The notes beneath the pieces were generated by a model. The model saw only the letters and a list, made by a program, of their open reading frames with translations, ran no database searches and was not told the origin of the DNA. A stretch of 64,000 nt of DNA from Pseudomonadota bacterium (GTDB lineage Bacteria; Pseudomonadota; Alphaproteobacteria; Rhizobiales; Xanthobacteraceae). The DNA lies in assembly GCA_023386635.1 (NCBI GenBank), contig JAEWJH010000044.1:1-64000 (forward strand), written 5' to 3'. Positions 51,955 through 61,077 of this stretch are shown here, in pieces. Position 1 is the stretch's first letter, and every line of letters begins with the position of its first letter. Made by a program: the position numbers and the translations under genes.

Positions 51955-52473
51955 ATGGCGCGATATTGGACGCGGTTCGCGGTGCTGGCCGGGGCCTTGA
52001 TGCTGGCGGCGTGCGCCGCACAGGAAACCCCGGTGCCGAGCCAGCCGAGCTTTTATCAGAGCATGGCTCGGCCGGGCGCCGTACTCGACACCGCGGCTGC
52101 CGCCTCCATGGTGTCCGGCTATCGCCGGAATAACGGCCTCAATACGGTGACCATTGACCCCGAGTTGAATCGGCTGGCGCAGGAGCAGGCTCAGGCCATG
52201 GCGAAGCGCGACAAGCTCGACCACAACCTGATCAAGCCGTTCCCGGCGCGCCTCAAGGCGTCGGGCTATCGCAGCGCGGGCGCGGCCGAGAATATCGGCG
52301 CTGGCTATCACACGCTCGCGGAAGCGTTCTCCGGCTGGCGCGATTCGCCGCCGCATCGCGCCAACATGCAATTGCGGGGAGCGACGCGCATGGGCATGGC
52401 CGCGGTCTATGCGCCGACCTCGAAATACAAAGTCTACTGGTCGATGATCCTCGCGGTCCCTGACAAGGATTGA
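51955..52473 (+). CDS. CAP/SCP-domain lipoprotein
   Basis: 172 residues. The lipobox LMLAAC places the lipidated Cys at residue 20. The CAP domain follows (RRNNGLNTVTIDPELNRLAQEQAQAM; AENIGAGYHTLAEAFSGWRDSPPHRANM). The conserved His and Glu of the CAP cavity appear to be present (LDHN, AENIG, PPHRANM). Bacterial CAP lipoproteins are envelope proteins of poorly known function. It is divergent from the chemoreceptor gene and 98 bp ahead of an acyl-CoA synthetase gene. Confidence 0.9.
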   Translation: MARYWTRFAVLAGALMLAACAAQETPVPSQPSFYQSMARPGAVLDTAAAASMVSGYRRNNGLNTVTIDPELNRLAQEQAQAMAKRDKLDHNLIKPFPARLKASGYRSAGAAENIGAGYHTLAEAFSGWRDSPPHRANMQLRGATRMGMAAVYAPTSKYKVYWSMILAVPDKD

Positions 52474-52571
52474 TCCTCGGACTGTTGGAGCCCTGCCCAG
52501 CACGTGATGCGAAAGGTGGGGTGACACACCCGGTGTGCGGCGGTTAGGGTTCGCGCGCCGGAGACCCGCCG

Positions 52572-54200
52572 ATGCTGCCGCCGATCCGCGACTACGACGC
52601 GCTCTATCGCGCTTTCCGCTGGGATATCCCGGCGCGCTACAATATCGGCGTCGATGTCTGCGACCGCTGGGCCGCGCAGGAGCCGGATCGGCTCGCGCTG
52701 ATCCATGTAAAGCCCGACGGCCGGCAGGACAACATCAGTTACGGATGGCTGCACGAAACCTCGAACCGTCTCGCCAATGTGTTGCGCGCACATGGCATCG
52801 GGCGGGGCGACCGTGTCGCGGTCTTGCTGCCGCAGATGCCGGAAGTCGCCGCCGCGCATATCGCGGTCTACAAGCTCGCCGGCATCGCGCTGCCGCTCGC
52901 GATCCTGTTCGGCACCGAGGCGCTGAGCTATCGGCTGCAGAACGCCGGCGCCAAGGCGGTGATCACCAATGCCGCCGGTTGCGCCAAGGTCGCGCAGGTG
53001 CGCGAAGCGCTGCCCGATTTGGCGGTGGTGTTGACCGTCGACGGCGCGCAAAACGGAGATGATAACGGATCGCTCGATTTCACGACGGAGCTGGCGAAGG
53101 CCTCCGCGTCATTCACGCCGGAAGACACCGCGGCCGACGATCCGGCGCTGATGATCTACACCTCCGGCACCACCGGACAGCCGAAGGGCGCGCTGCATGC
53201 GCATCGTGTGCTGCTCGGTCATCTGCCGGGGATCGAATTGCCGCACGATTTTTTCCCGCAGCCGGGTGATCGGTTCTGGACGCCGGCGGACTGGGCCTGG
53301 GCCGGCGGTCTGCTCGACTGCCTGCTGCCGAGCTTGCATTTCGGCGTGCCGGTGGTGGCGCGGAGGTTCGACAAGTTCGATCCCGATGATGCGTTCGCGC
53401 TGATGGCCAATGCCGGTGTGCGCAATGCGTTCATCCCGCCGACCGCGTTGCGCATGCTGCGGTCGGCGCCGTCGCCGCGCGGCCGCTACGACATTCGCCT
53501 GCGTACGGTCGGCTCCGGCGGGGAGGCGCTTGGCATCGAGGCGCATGAATGGGGCAAGAGCGCCTTCGGCGTCGACATCAACGAATTCTACGGTCAGACC
53601 GAATGCAATCTCGTCGTTTCGGCCTGTGCGCAGATCGGGCTTTATCGCGCCGGCGCCATGGGCAAGGCGGTGCCGGGCCACAACGTCGCTGTGATTGATC
53701 GCGACGGTCAGCCGGTGAAGCCGGGCGTGACCGGGCAGATCGCCGTGCAGCGGCCAAACCCGGTAATGTTCCTGTCATACTGGGGCAAGCCGGAAGCGAC
53801 GCGCGATAAATTTATCGGCGACTGGATGACCACCGGCGATCAAGGCATGATCGATGACGACGGCTATATCCATTTCATCGGTCGCGACGACGATGTCATT
53901 ACCTCGGCCGGCTATCGCATCGGCCCCGGCGAGATCGAGGATTGCCTCATTCGCCATCCGGCGGTGGCGCTCGCGGCGGTGGTCGGCAAGCCCGATCCCC
54001 TTCGAACCGAGATCGTCAAGGCGTTCGTGGTGCTGAAGGACGGGGAGACGGCGTCCGACGACCTCGCGAAAAGCATCCAGGACTTTGTGCGCCAGCACCT
54101 CTCCGCGCACGAATATCCGCGCGAGGTGGCGTTCATCGATCAACTGCCGATGACGACGACCGGCAAGGTGATCCGCCGGTTGCTGCGCGAGCAAGGTTGA
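52572..54200 (+). CDS. Acyl-CoA synthetase (AMP-forming), medium-chain type
   Basis: 542 residues. The AMP-binding P-loop is MIYTSGTTGQPKGALHAH near residue 195. Motif A5 lies in FYGQTECNLVVS, and the hinge and C-domain motifs are YIHFIGRDDDVITSAGYRIGPGEIE and TTTGKVIRR with the catalytic Lys. Overall it resembles the ACSM/medium-chain and aryl acid ligases. It activates a carboxylic acid to its CoA thioester in the cytosol; chain length cannot be read from the sequence by eye. A hairpin repeat follows the gene. Confidence 0.92.
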   Translation: MLPPIRDYDALYRAFRWDIPARYNIGVDVCDRWAAQEPDRLALIHVKPDGRQDNISYGWLHETSNRLANVLRAHGIGRGDRVAVLLPQMPEVAAAHIAVYKLAGIALPLAILFGTEALSYRLQNAGAKAVITNAAGCAKVAQVREALPDLAVVLTVDGAQNGDDNGSLDFTTELAKASASFTPEDTAADDPALMIYTSGTTGQPKGALHAHRVLLGHLPGIELPHDFFPQPGDRFWTPADWAWAGGLLDCLLPSLHFGVPVVARRFDKFDPDDAFALMANAGVRNAFIPPTALRMLRSAPSPRGRYDIRLRTVGSGGEALGIEAHEWGKSAFGVDINEFYGQTECNLVVSACAQIGLYRAGAMGKAVPGHNVAVIDRDGQPVKPGVTGQIAVQRPNPVMFLSYWGKPEATRDKFIGDWMTTGDQGMIDDDGYIHFIGRDDDVITSAGYRIGPGEIEDCLIRHPAVALAAVVGKPDPLRTEIVKAFVVLKDGETASDDLAKSIQDFVRQHLSAHEYPREVAFIDQLPMTTTGKVIRRLLREQG

Positions 54201-54227
54201 ATTTGGAGCCGGCTCTATCGGTTCGTC

Positions 54228-54250
54228 ATGGCCGGGCTTGACCCGGCCAT
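54228..54250. repeat. Dispersed GC-rich hairpin repeat after the acyl-CoA synthetase gene
   Basis: A perfect 9-bp inverted repeat ATGGCCGGG / CCCGGCCAT around CTTGA. A degenerate second element (ACAAGCCCGGGGATGAC) follows near 54296-54312. It resembles the palindromic element at 55932-55954 and may also stop transcription; no T-run follows. Confidence 0.6.
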
Positions 54251-54349
54251 CCCGCTAAGGATGGCATGATGCTCACCTGATCGGGATCGCCGGTACAAGC
54301 CCGGGGATGACCTGTTTCGGTTGTCGGTCGAATGAGGGGAGAGCGGATA

Positions 54350-55741
54350 CTAATTCCGCCCGAAAAGTCCGCGGCCGATGAACATGGTGATGCCGAGCTT
54401 GCGCTTCACCGCCACCACCAGCAGCACTGACTCCACCACCACCGCGCAGGCGGTGGCGATCGCCGCGCCGATCGGCCCGAGATGCGGCACCAACAGCAAC
54501 AACGTGGCGATATTGACGACGACCGCGCCGGCATAGGCCATGGCGCAGACGCGCTGCTGACCGACCATGTTGAGAAGGCGCTCCGCGGGACCGACCGACG
54601 AGCGCGCCATGAGGCCAACGGCGAGCACCAGGATCATCGGATAGCCGTGCTCGAAGCCCGGACCGAACAGCATCAGGATATATTTGCCGAACAGGACGAG
54701 CGCGCCGACCATCACCAGCGATGGCCAGAACATCATCTTGGTCGAGGTATGGATGAAGTCGGAGAGCTTGGTTTGATCGCCCTGTGCGTGATACTCGGCG
54801 AAGCGGTGCGCGCAGGCGCTCGACACCGCGAAATAGATGAACGCGACCAGCGCGAGCGTCTTGCTCGCCGCATAATACTGCGCGATCTCCTCCGGCCCGA
54901 CGAACAGCTTGAGCAGCAGCACGTCGACATAAGTGAGCAGGAAGAAGAAGCCGTCGATCAGCAGCACCGGAGCCGCGGTGCGCATCCACAGCGGCACCGC
55001 GTAGCGGCGTGGGCCGGGCTCGATCTCCTGTTTAAGACGGCGGTGCAACAGTAGCGTCTGTCCGAGCGTCGTCACCCAGATCGCGATCAGGAACGCGAAC
55101 AATGCCGCTGCGGCATCGATCGCGAAACCGGACAGGTGCATCGCCAGCAGGATCGCCAGGATCAGGATCGGCCGCACGATATAGCCGGGGATCAGCGCGA
55201 CGCTGGTCCACGTATAGGCGTTGGAGATTGATTCCTGCGCGCTCGACACCGGGAAGATCGGCAGCGACGCGAGTGCCAGCAGGAACGGAATGACGTAAGG
55301 CGCGGCGATCCGGTCCCCGAGGCCGAACACCACGGCCGTACCGACGAGACCTGCAGCGGTGCCGAGCGCAAAGCACACCCAGCGTGCGCCGGTGAGAAAA
55401 CCGCGCAACGCGTCACGGTCGCCGCGCGCGGTATATTCGGGAATGAAGCGCTGCGGCAGATAGGCGAGGCCGAGCGGCGCCAGCGCGCCGAGCATCAGCA
55501 GCCAGGTCCAGACATAGACATAGATGCCGAACTCGTAAGTTCCCATCCAGCGCGCGAACAGGATTTGCGACAGATAGATGAGGCCGGCGCTGGCGACGCG
55601 GACGATGAAAGCGGTGCCCGCGACCTTCTGCGCCAGGGCGAGATGGCTCTGGCTGTCGCGGAATCCGCGCAGACGCGCGGCGAGCGCGCCAAGCGCAGAT
55701 GGCCGGGCGGGAGAAGCGTTGTCTATGTCGCTCAGGGCCAA
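54350..55741 (-). CDS. Oligosaccharide flippase / polysaccharide biosynthesis membrane protein
   Basis: 463 residues with about 12-14 membrane helices and the Wzx/MurJ-like layout. The first helix follows KVAGTAFIVRVASAGLIYLSQI, and a typical loop QRFIPEYTARGDRDALRGFL lies near residue 85. It would flip lipid-linked sugars across the inner membrane for exopolysaccharide or LPS. No glycosyltransferase or other sugar genes are adjacent, so it is an orphan flippase. The start is read at the ATG 55741. Confidence 0.88.
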   Translation of the reverse strand: MALSDIDNASPARPSALGALAARLRGFRDSQSHLALAQKVAGTAFIVRVASAGLIYLSQILFARWMGTYEFGIYVYVWTWLLMLGALAPLGLAYLPQRFIPEYTARGDRDALRGFLTGARWVCFALGTAAGLVGTAVVFGLGDRIAAPYVIPFLLALASLPIFPVSSAQESISNAYTWTSVALIPGYIVRPILILAILLAMHLSGFAIDAAAALFAFLIAIWVTTLGQTLLLHRRLKQEIEPGPRRYAVPLWMRTAAPVLLIDGFFFLLTYVDVLLLKLFVGPEEIAQYYAASKTLALVAFIYFAVSSACAHRFAEYHAQGDQTKLSDFIHTSTKMMFWPSLVMVGALVLFGKYILMLFGPGFEHGYPMILVLAVGLMARSSVGPAERLLNMVGQQRVCAMAYAGAVVVNIATLLLLVPHLGPIGAAIATACAVVVESVLLVVAVKRKLGITMFIGRGLFGRN

Positions 55742-55852
55742 AACCGATGCTCCGTGGGAGAGGGTGCTCCGCCGGGGGCCTCTGCTTTAGCAAGGAAGCG
55801 TTAACAGTCTCTCGCCGCGATCAGAGAGTCGGGCTCGATGCGGCTTCCTGTC

Positions 55853-55954
55853 ATTGCCGGGCATAGCCCGTCGAAGACGGGCGTAGACGCCCTGATGACC
55901 CGGCAATCCATCTTTAGATTCAAGACGTTGGATGCGCGGGTCGAGCCCGCGCAT
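55853..55954. repeat. Composite palindromic intergenic repeat
   Basis: Two elements fill most of the 246-bp gap 55742-55987. The first has outer arms ATTGCCGGG (55853-55861) and CCCGGCAAT (55899-55907), enclosing an inner hairpin CCCGTC-GAA-GACGGG (55867-55881). The second is ATGCGCGGG-TCGAG-CCCGCGCAT (55932-55954). Related elements are at 54228-54250 and, more weakly, 32920-32965. Such repeats are common between genes in Bradyrhizobium-like genomes. Confidence 0.7.
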
Positions 55955-55987
55955 GACAGTGGTCAGCGTTGTCGACCTCGTCGGACT

Positions 55988-56887
55988 TCAACTGGGCAAA
56001 TCCGCAAGGATTTTCGCCACCGCCTCGCGCTCCGCCGGGCTGAGCGGCACCTGCGGCGGCACCGGATCGCCGACCGCATAGCCCTGGATTTCCAGGCCCG
56101 CCTTCATGCAGGCGGCGAGTTGAAACCGGGCGAACGCCTCGTTCACATGCCAGAGCTTTCTTTGCAGCGCCATCGCCTCATCCCAGCGGCCGGCGCGGCA
56201 GAGGTCATAAAGCCGCACGCTCTGGCGCGGCACGATATTCGCCGGACCGGCCATCCAGCCGACGCCGCCGATCATCATCACCGCCGCCGGAATATGCGCC
56301 GACGCGGCGAACACCTTGAGTTGCGGACAGCGGTTGATGATCGACATCAGCCGCCCGGTATTGGTCGAGGCGTCCTTGAGGTAGCGGATGCGCGGATGTT
56401 CGGCGAGCCGCGCGATGGTGTCGATGGTCAGGTCGCTGCGCTGGAATTGCGGATTGGTGTAGATCACCACCGGAATGTCGACGGCGTCGGCAATGGCGCG
56501 GAAATAGCTTTCGATCTGTGCGTCCTTAAGCGGGAAATAGGCCTCGAGCACGGCGAGGATGCCGTCGGCGCCGAGCGCCTGATAGCGCTTCGCCTGTTCG
56601 ACCGCGTCGCGTGTGACGGTGGAGGCGACGCCGGCGATCACCGGAATGCGTTTCGCGGTCGCCTCGATAGTGACGCGCACGATGGTCTCGCGCTGTGCTG
56701 CATTAAGATAGGCGAACTCGCCGGTAGAGCCGAGCGGCGTGATGCCATGGATGCCGGTGCCGACCAGATCGTTCACCAGCCGGCCCAGCACATCGTCCTT
56801 CACCCGGCCGTCGGCATGGACGGGAGAGACCAGATAGGGAAACACGCCGTGCAATCCAGTCACGTGCAAGTCTGCCATGAGATTCAT
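55988..56887 (-). CDS. Dihydrodipicolinate synthase / N-acetylneuraminate lyase family protein (DapA superfamily)
   Basis: 299 residues from the ATG at 56887, which has AAGGAG upstream. The TIM-barrel family motifs are intact: GSTGEFAYLNAAQRETIV near residue 50, the active-site Tyr143 in VIYTNP, and the Schiff-base Lys171 in YLKDAS. The pyruvate-binding region GGVGWMAGPAN lies later. The superfamily performs pyruvate aldol or retro-aldol reactions and decarboxylations of sugar acids and other 2-oxo acids. It is divergent from an aromatic monooxygenase gene, so retro-aldol cleavage of a catabolic product is possible. Confidence 0.9.
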   Translation of the reverse strand: MNLMADLHVTGLHGVFPYLVSPVHADGRVKDDVLGRLVNDLVGTGIHGITPLGSTGEFAYLNAAQRETIVRVTIEATAKRIPVIAGVASTVTRDAVEQAKRYQALGADGILAVLEAYFPLKDAQIESYFRAIADAVDIPVVIYTNPQFQRSDLTIDTIARLAEHPRIRYLKDASTNTGRLMSIINRCPQLKVFAASAHIPAAVMMIGGVGWMAGPANIVPRQSVRLYDLCRAGRWDEAMALQRKLWHVNEAFARFQLAACMKAGLEIQGYAVGDPVPPQVPLSPAEREAVAKILADLPS

Positions 56888-56992
56888 TCCACTCCTTCGT
56901 CAGCCGCAAGGCGTGCGGCGTGCGCGGCGCGATGCTACAAGGACGTCCGGCAAACAGCCAGCTTTACAACGCGATTGCGACGATAGGCCCTT

Positions 56993-58654
56993 ATGAAAGA
57001 ATCAAGCGTGCAGAACATTTCCGTCGCGATCGTCGGCGGCGGGCCGGTCGGGCTCATGCTCGCGCTATTCCTCGATCGGCATGGCGTGCGGTCGGTGGTG
57101 TTCAACACCGAACCTTCGGTGCGCATCCATCCGAAAGGCTCGACGCACAATTCGCGCACCATGGAGCACTATCGCCGGCTCGGCTTCGCGCCGCGCGTGC
57201 GCGCGCTGGGTCTGCCGCCCGATCACCCGACCGACAGTGTCTACATGACCGGCTTTCAGGGTCACGAACTGGCGCGGCTGCGCATGCCGTCGGAGCGGGA
57301 GAAAATGGCGCAGGTAGCGGCGTCGCCGATTGACGATCAGGTGCCGGAGCCGATCCATCGCGCCAACCAGATGTATGTGGAGCAGGTGCTGTTCGCGCAG
57401 GCTGCTGCGCGGCCGAACATCACGTTACGCTATGGTTGGCAGGTGACGGCGGTGATGCAGGATGCGGATGGCGTGTCGCTGACGGCGGAGAGTGATGACG
57501 GCCAGCGCGAAGAATGGCGCGCCGCTTATGTCGCCGGTTGCGACGGCGGCCGTAGCTTCGTGCGCCGTTCGCTCGGAATCGCTTACGAAGGCCATGCGGC
57601 GCTCGATCAGCCGTTCTTCGGCCAGAACATGGTCTCGACCTATATCCGCACGCCGGCGCTTTATGGCGATATCGTCAAGCCGGAGCAGCGCGCGTGGCAA
57701 TACTGGTTCGTCAATCCGCGCTTCCGCACGGCGATGGTGGCGCTCAACGGCGCCGACGAATTCATTATCTGGACGCGGCGCGCCGGGCCCGATGCGCCGA
57801 TCGACGACCGCGCCATTGCCCGCATGCTGTCCGATGCGGCGGGCGCGGACATTCCGGTGGAGATCATCGCGCACGGCGTGTGGACCGGTGGTGTCGCGCT
57901 GCATGCAGAAGGATTCGGTGAGGGGCGCATCTGGCTCGCCGGCGACGCGATCCATCTGTTCACGCCGACCGGCGGCTTCGGCATGAACACCGGCATCGAC
58001 GATGTGGCCAATCTTGCCTGGAAGCTCGCGGCGCGGGTGCAGGGCTGGGGTGGGCCGGCGCTCCTCGCCTCTTATGCGAGCGAGCGCAAGCCGATCGCCG
58101 TGCGCAACACCGCCGCCTCGCGGGCGCTGGCAAAGAATGTCGGCGATGTGCCGGTGCCGCCTGATCTGGAAAGCCCTAGCATGGCCGGCGCCGCCGCGCG
58201 GCGCGAGGTCGGCGCGTTCCTCTCGACCTTCGGTGAAGAATTTGCCTCGCTCGGCGTGCAACTCGGCGCGCGCTATGACGGTTCGCCCATCATCGCCGAA
58301 GACGGCACGCCGCCGCCGGATGATTTCGTGCGCTATAGGCCGAGTGGCGTGCCCGGGGGCCGTGCGCCGCATCTGTGGATTGGTGCGGGGCGGGGAGCGG
58401 CCGATTCCTTGTTCGATCGCTTCGGTGTCGGCTTCACGCTTTTGCGGTTCGGCGTCGAGAGCGGCGCGGCGCTGATTGAAGCCGCCGCGGCGCGCGGGAT
58501 TCCGCTCACGGTGGTCGATGCGATGCTGCCCGCAGCGCGCGCTCTCTATGGCCGCGATCTCGCGCTGATCCGGCCGGACCAGCATGTCGCCTGGCGCGGC
58601 GATACGGCGCCCGCCGATGCCGATGCGCTGTGGGCCAAGCTGACGGGGTTTTAG
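56993..58654 (+). CDS. FAD-dependent aromatic monooxygenase (phenol / chlorophenol hydroxylase-like)
   Basis: 553 residues. The FAD motif VAIVGGGPVGLMLALFLDRHG is near the N-terminus. The next motif is AAYVAGCDGGRSFVRRSL, and the third is IWLAGDAIHLFTPTGGFGMN. The HPKGSTHNSRTMEHYRRLG stretch marks the TfdB/PheA-like group. A thioredoxin-like C-terminal domain is suggested by length and by the late LIRPDQHVAWRG. It hydroxylates a phenolic substrate with NADPH and oxygen; the exact compound is unknown. A convergent hairpin follows the stop. Confidence 0.88.
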   Translation: MKESSVQNISVAIVGGGPVGLMLALFLDRHGVRSVVFNTEPSVRIHPKGSTHNSRTMEHYRRLGFAPRVRALGLPPDHPTDSVYMTGFQGHELARLRMPSEREKMAQVAASPIDDQVPEPIHRANQMYVEQVLFAQAAARPNITLRYGWQVTAVMQDADGVSLTAESDDGQREEWRAAYVAGCDGGRSFVRRSLGIAYEGHAALDQPFFGQNMVSTYIRTPALYGDIVKPEQRAWQYWFVNPRFRTAMVALNGADEFIIWTRRAGPDAPIDDRAIARMLSDAAGADIPVEIIAHGVWTGGVALHAEGFGEGRIWLAGDAIHLFTPTGGFGMNTGIDDVANLAWKLAARVQGWGGPALLASYASERKPIAVRNTAASRALAKNVGDVPVPPDLESPSMAGAAARREVGAFLSTFGEEFASLGVQLGARYDGSPIIAEDGTPPPDDFVRYRPSGVPGGRAPHLWIGAGRGAADSLFDRFGVGFTLLRFGVESGAALIEAAAARGIPLTVVDAMLPAARALYGRDLALIRPDQHVAWRGDTAPADADALWAKLTGF

Positions 58655-58662
58655 CCGTATCC

Positions 58663-58688
58663 GGTCATTCCGGGCGACCGGAATGACC
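58663..58688. terminator. Bidirectional hairpin between convergent genes
   Basis: A perfect 11-bp stem GGTCATTCCGG / CCGGAATGACC with a GCGA loop lies 8 bp after the monooxygenase stop and 6 bp before the stop of the convergent DUF924 gene. No T-run is present. Confidence 0.65.
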
Positions 58689-58694
58689 AAGCGA

Positions 58695-59264
58695 TCACCC
58701 CGAAAATCCGCCGCCGTCGAGGAACGCCTGTTCGTCCGGCGTCGTGTCGCGGCCGAGCGCTTTGTTGCGGTGAGGGAAACGGCCGAATTTGCGGATGATG
58801 TCGGCGTGCAGTTGCGCCCACTTCTCGCCGTCGCTGTCGCCGGCGGTGCGATAGAGCGTGACGCCGCGGTTCTGCTCGGTCAAATCCTCCGCATGCATGA
58901 ACGGCAGATAGAAGAAGGCGCGCATCTGCGGCGCGACCTGCAGGTCGAAGCCGCGGCCGATCGCGCGCTTGGCGAGCGCCAGCGCTTGCGGATCGGTGGC
59001 GAAGGCACGGCCGCTATCGCGGAACATGTTGCGCGGAAATTGGTCGAGCAGCAGCATCATGGCAAGCGCACCGCTCGCGCTTTTCTCCCAGTCCGCGAGC
59101 CTGCCTTCGGCGGCCGCCTCGTGCGTCGCCAGAAACCGTTCGCTGATCTCCGCGTCGAACGCTGGATCTTTCTTGAACCAGCGCGGCGGCCCGGCCTCCG
59201 TCCAGAATGCGACGATCGACTCCGGCGTCACCTCGCGCAAGGCGTCAGGCAAGATATCAGGCAT
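58695..59264 (-). CDS. DUF924 family protein
   Basis: 189 residues from the ATG at 59264. The family pattern is clear: ESIVAFWTEAGPPRWFKKDPAFD near the N-terminus, LDQFPRNMFRDSGRAFATDP in the middle and FGRFPHRNKALGRDTTPDE near the end. It is a cytosolic, all-helical protein of unknown function. It starts 8 bp inside the end of the acyl-CoA ligase gene, so the two are translationally coupled. That coupling is the only functional hint. Confidence 0.9.
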   Translation of the reverse strand: MPDILPDALREVTPESIVAFWTEAGPPRWFKKDPAFDAEISERFLATHEAAAEGRLADWEKSASGALAMMLLLDQFPRNMFRDSGRAFATDPQALALAKRAIGRGFDLQVAPQMRAFFYLPFMHAEDLTEQNRGVTLYRTAGDSDGEKWAQLHADIIRKFGRFPHRNKALGRDTTPDEQAFLDGGGFSG

Positions 59265-60951
59265 GTATCTTCTCCGTTTGCGCTTCGTCTCGCAATTCGC
59301 GGCGCAGGATCTTGCCGACATTGCTCTTCGGCAGGCTGTCGCGGAATTCGATGGTGTGCGGCCGCTTGTAGCCAGTCAGCCTATCGTGGAGGAAATCGCG
59401 CAGCGCATCCTCGGTCAGTGACTTGTTTTTGCGCACGACGAACAGCTTGACGGTCTCGCCGGAATTCTCGTCGGGCACGCCCACCGCTGCACATTCCAGC
59501 ACGCCGGGGTTCGAGGCACAGACATCTTCGATCTCGTTCGGAAACACCTTGAAGCCGGAGACGGATATCATGTCCTTGAGCCGGTCGACGATGCGGATGC
59601 GGCCCTGCTCGTCCATTATGCCGATGTCGCCGGTACGGAAGAAGCCGTCGTCCGTCATCACTTTTTCAGTTTCGTCCGGACGATTCCAGTACCCGGGCAT
59701 CACTTGTGGTCCGCGCGCGCAAATCTCGCCGCGCCCGCCGAGCGGCACTTCTTTTCCGTGCTCGTCGCGCAGCGAAATATCGGTCGACGGCATCGGCAGG
59801 CCGACGGTGCCGGTCCAAGCAGTGATGTCGCCGCGGTTGCAGCACAAAACGGGCGACGTCTCCGACAGGCCGTACCCTTCAATGATCGGCTTGCCGGTGC
59901 GCTTCACCCATTGCTCGGCGACCGACTGCTGCACCGCCATGCCGCCGCCGACGGCGCATTTCAGCCCGCTCCAGTCGATCGTGGCGAAATCCGGATGATG
60001 CAGCATGGCGTTGTAGAGCGTGTTCACCGCCGGGAACGAATTGATCTTGTATGGCGCGATGGCCTTGATCAGCCCGCCGATGTCGCGCGGATTGGGAATC
60101 AAAAGCGACAGCCCGCCGATCCGCATGGTCAGCAGCATGCATGCCGTCAGCGCGAAGATGTGATAAAGCGGCAGCGCTACCACGAACACCATCTGCGGGA
60201 CTTTCGGCGGCGCGTCGAGCAGCGGTTCGAGCCAGGCATCGACCTGCAGCAGATTGGCGACGAGATTGCGATGCAGAAGCATCGCGCCCTTGGCGACGCC
60301 GGTGGTGCCGCCGGTATATTGCAGGAAAGCGAGATCGTCCGGCCCGATCATCGGCTGCGACAGCGTCAGCTTTTCGCCTTCGTTGAGCGCGGTTGAAAAC
60401 GCAACCGCCTCCGGCAGCGAATAGGCTGGCACCATCCGCTTGATGTGTCGCACGACAAGATTGACGATGGCGCCCTTCAGCGAGCCGAGCATATCGCCCA
60501 TGCTGGCGACGACGACGTGCTTGATGTTCGATCCCGGTAGCGCCTCCTGCACGACGGAGGCAAAGTTCTCCAGGACGATAATGGTGTCAGCCTGCGAGTC
60601 CTTCAGCTGAAATGCCAGTTCGCGCGGCTTGTAAAGCGGGTTGACGTTCACCACGGTCATGCCGGCGCGCAGGATTGCCAGCGTCGCCACTGGGCATTGC
60701 AGGATGTTCGGCATCATCACCGCGACGCGGTCGCCCTTCTTCAGGCCGCGCGCCTGCAGGAATGCGCCGAATGCGCGCGAGGCGCGCTCCAGTTCCGCAT
60801 AGGTGATCGCCTTGCCCATGCAGGCGAAGGCCTGCTGGTCCGCATAGCGGCGGAAGCATTCATCGAAAATCTCGACGAGCGAGCCGTAGCGCGCCGGATC
60901 AATCTCGGCCGGAACGCCGGGCGGATAATGTTTCAGCCAGATGCGATCCAT
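59257..60951 (-). CDS. fadD: Long-chain fatty acid-CoA ligase (FadD type)
   Basis: 564 residues, the usual FadD length. The AMP-binding motif is LQYTGGTTGVAKGAMLLH near residue 215. Further motifs are EGYGLSETSPVLCCN, the hinge DGFFRTGDIGIMDEQGRIRIVDRLKDM region and the terminal SNVGKILRRELRDE with the catalytic Lys. It activates long-chain fatty acids for beta-oxidation or lipid recycling at the inner membrane. The downstream DUF924 gene overlaps its end by 8 bp. Confidence 0.92.
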   Translation of the reverse strand: MDRIWLKHYPPGVPAEIDPARYGSLVEIFDECFRRYADQQAFACMGKAITYAELERASRAFGAFLQARGLKKGDRVAVMMPNILQCPVATLAILRAGMTVVNVNPLYKPRELAFQLKDSQADTIIVLENFASVVQEALPGSNIKHVVVASMGDMLGSLKGAIVNLVVRHIKRMVPAYSLPEAVAFSTALNEGEKLTLSQPMIGPDDLAFLQYTGGTTGVAKGAMLLHRNLVANLLQVDAWLEPLLDAPPKVPQMVFVVALPLYHIFALTACMLLTMRIGGLSLLIPNPRDIGGLIKAIAPYKINSFPAVNTLYNAMLHHPDFATIDWSGLKCAVGGGMAVQQSVAEQWVKRTGKPIIEGYGLSETSPVLCCNRGDITAWTGTVGLPMPSTDISLRDEHGKEVPLGGRGEICARGPQVMPGYWNRPDETEKVMTDDGFFRTGDIGIMDEQGRIRIVDRLKDMISVSGFKVFPNEIEDVCASNPGVLECAAVGVPDENSGETVKLFVVRKNKSLTEDALRDFLHDRLTGYKRPHTIEFRDSLPKSNVGKILRRELRDEAQTEKIHA

Positions 60952-61077
60952 GAACGATCCTTGCGGGCGACGAATTCGGACGGCGCGGGTGACGCCGGCG
61001 AAGCATCGGCAAATCAGCGTGGTGTGACAAGAGCGGCGAACGCGGACCCGATGTCGCGCGCAAGCGGAGCGGCTTCC

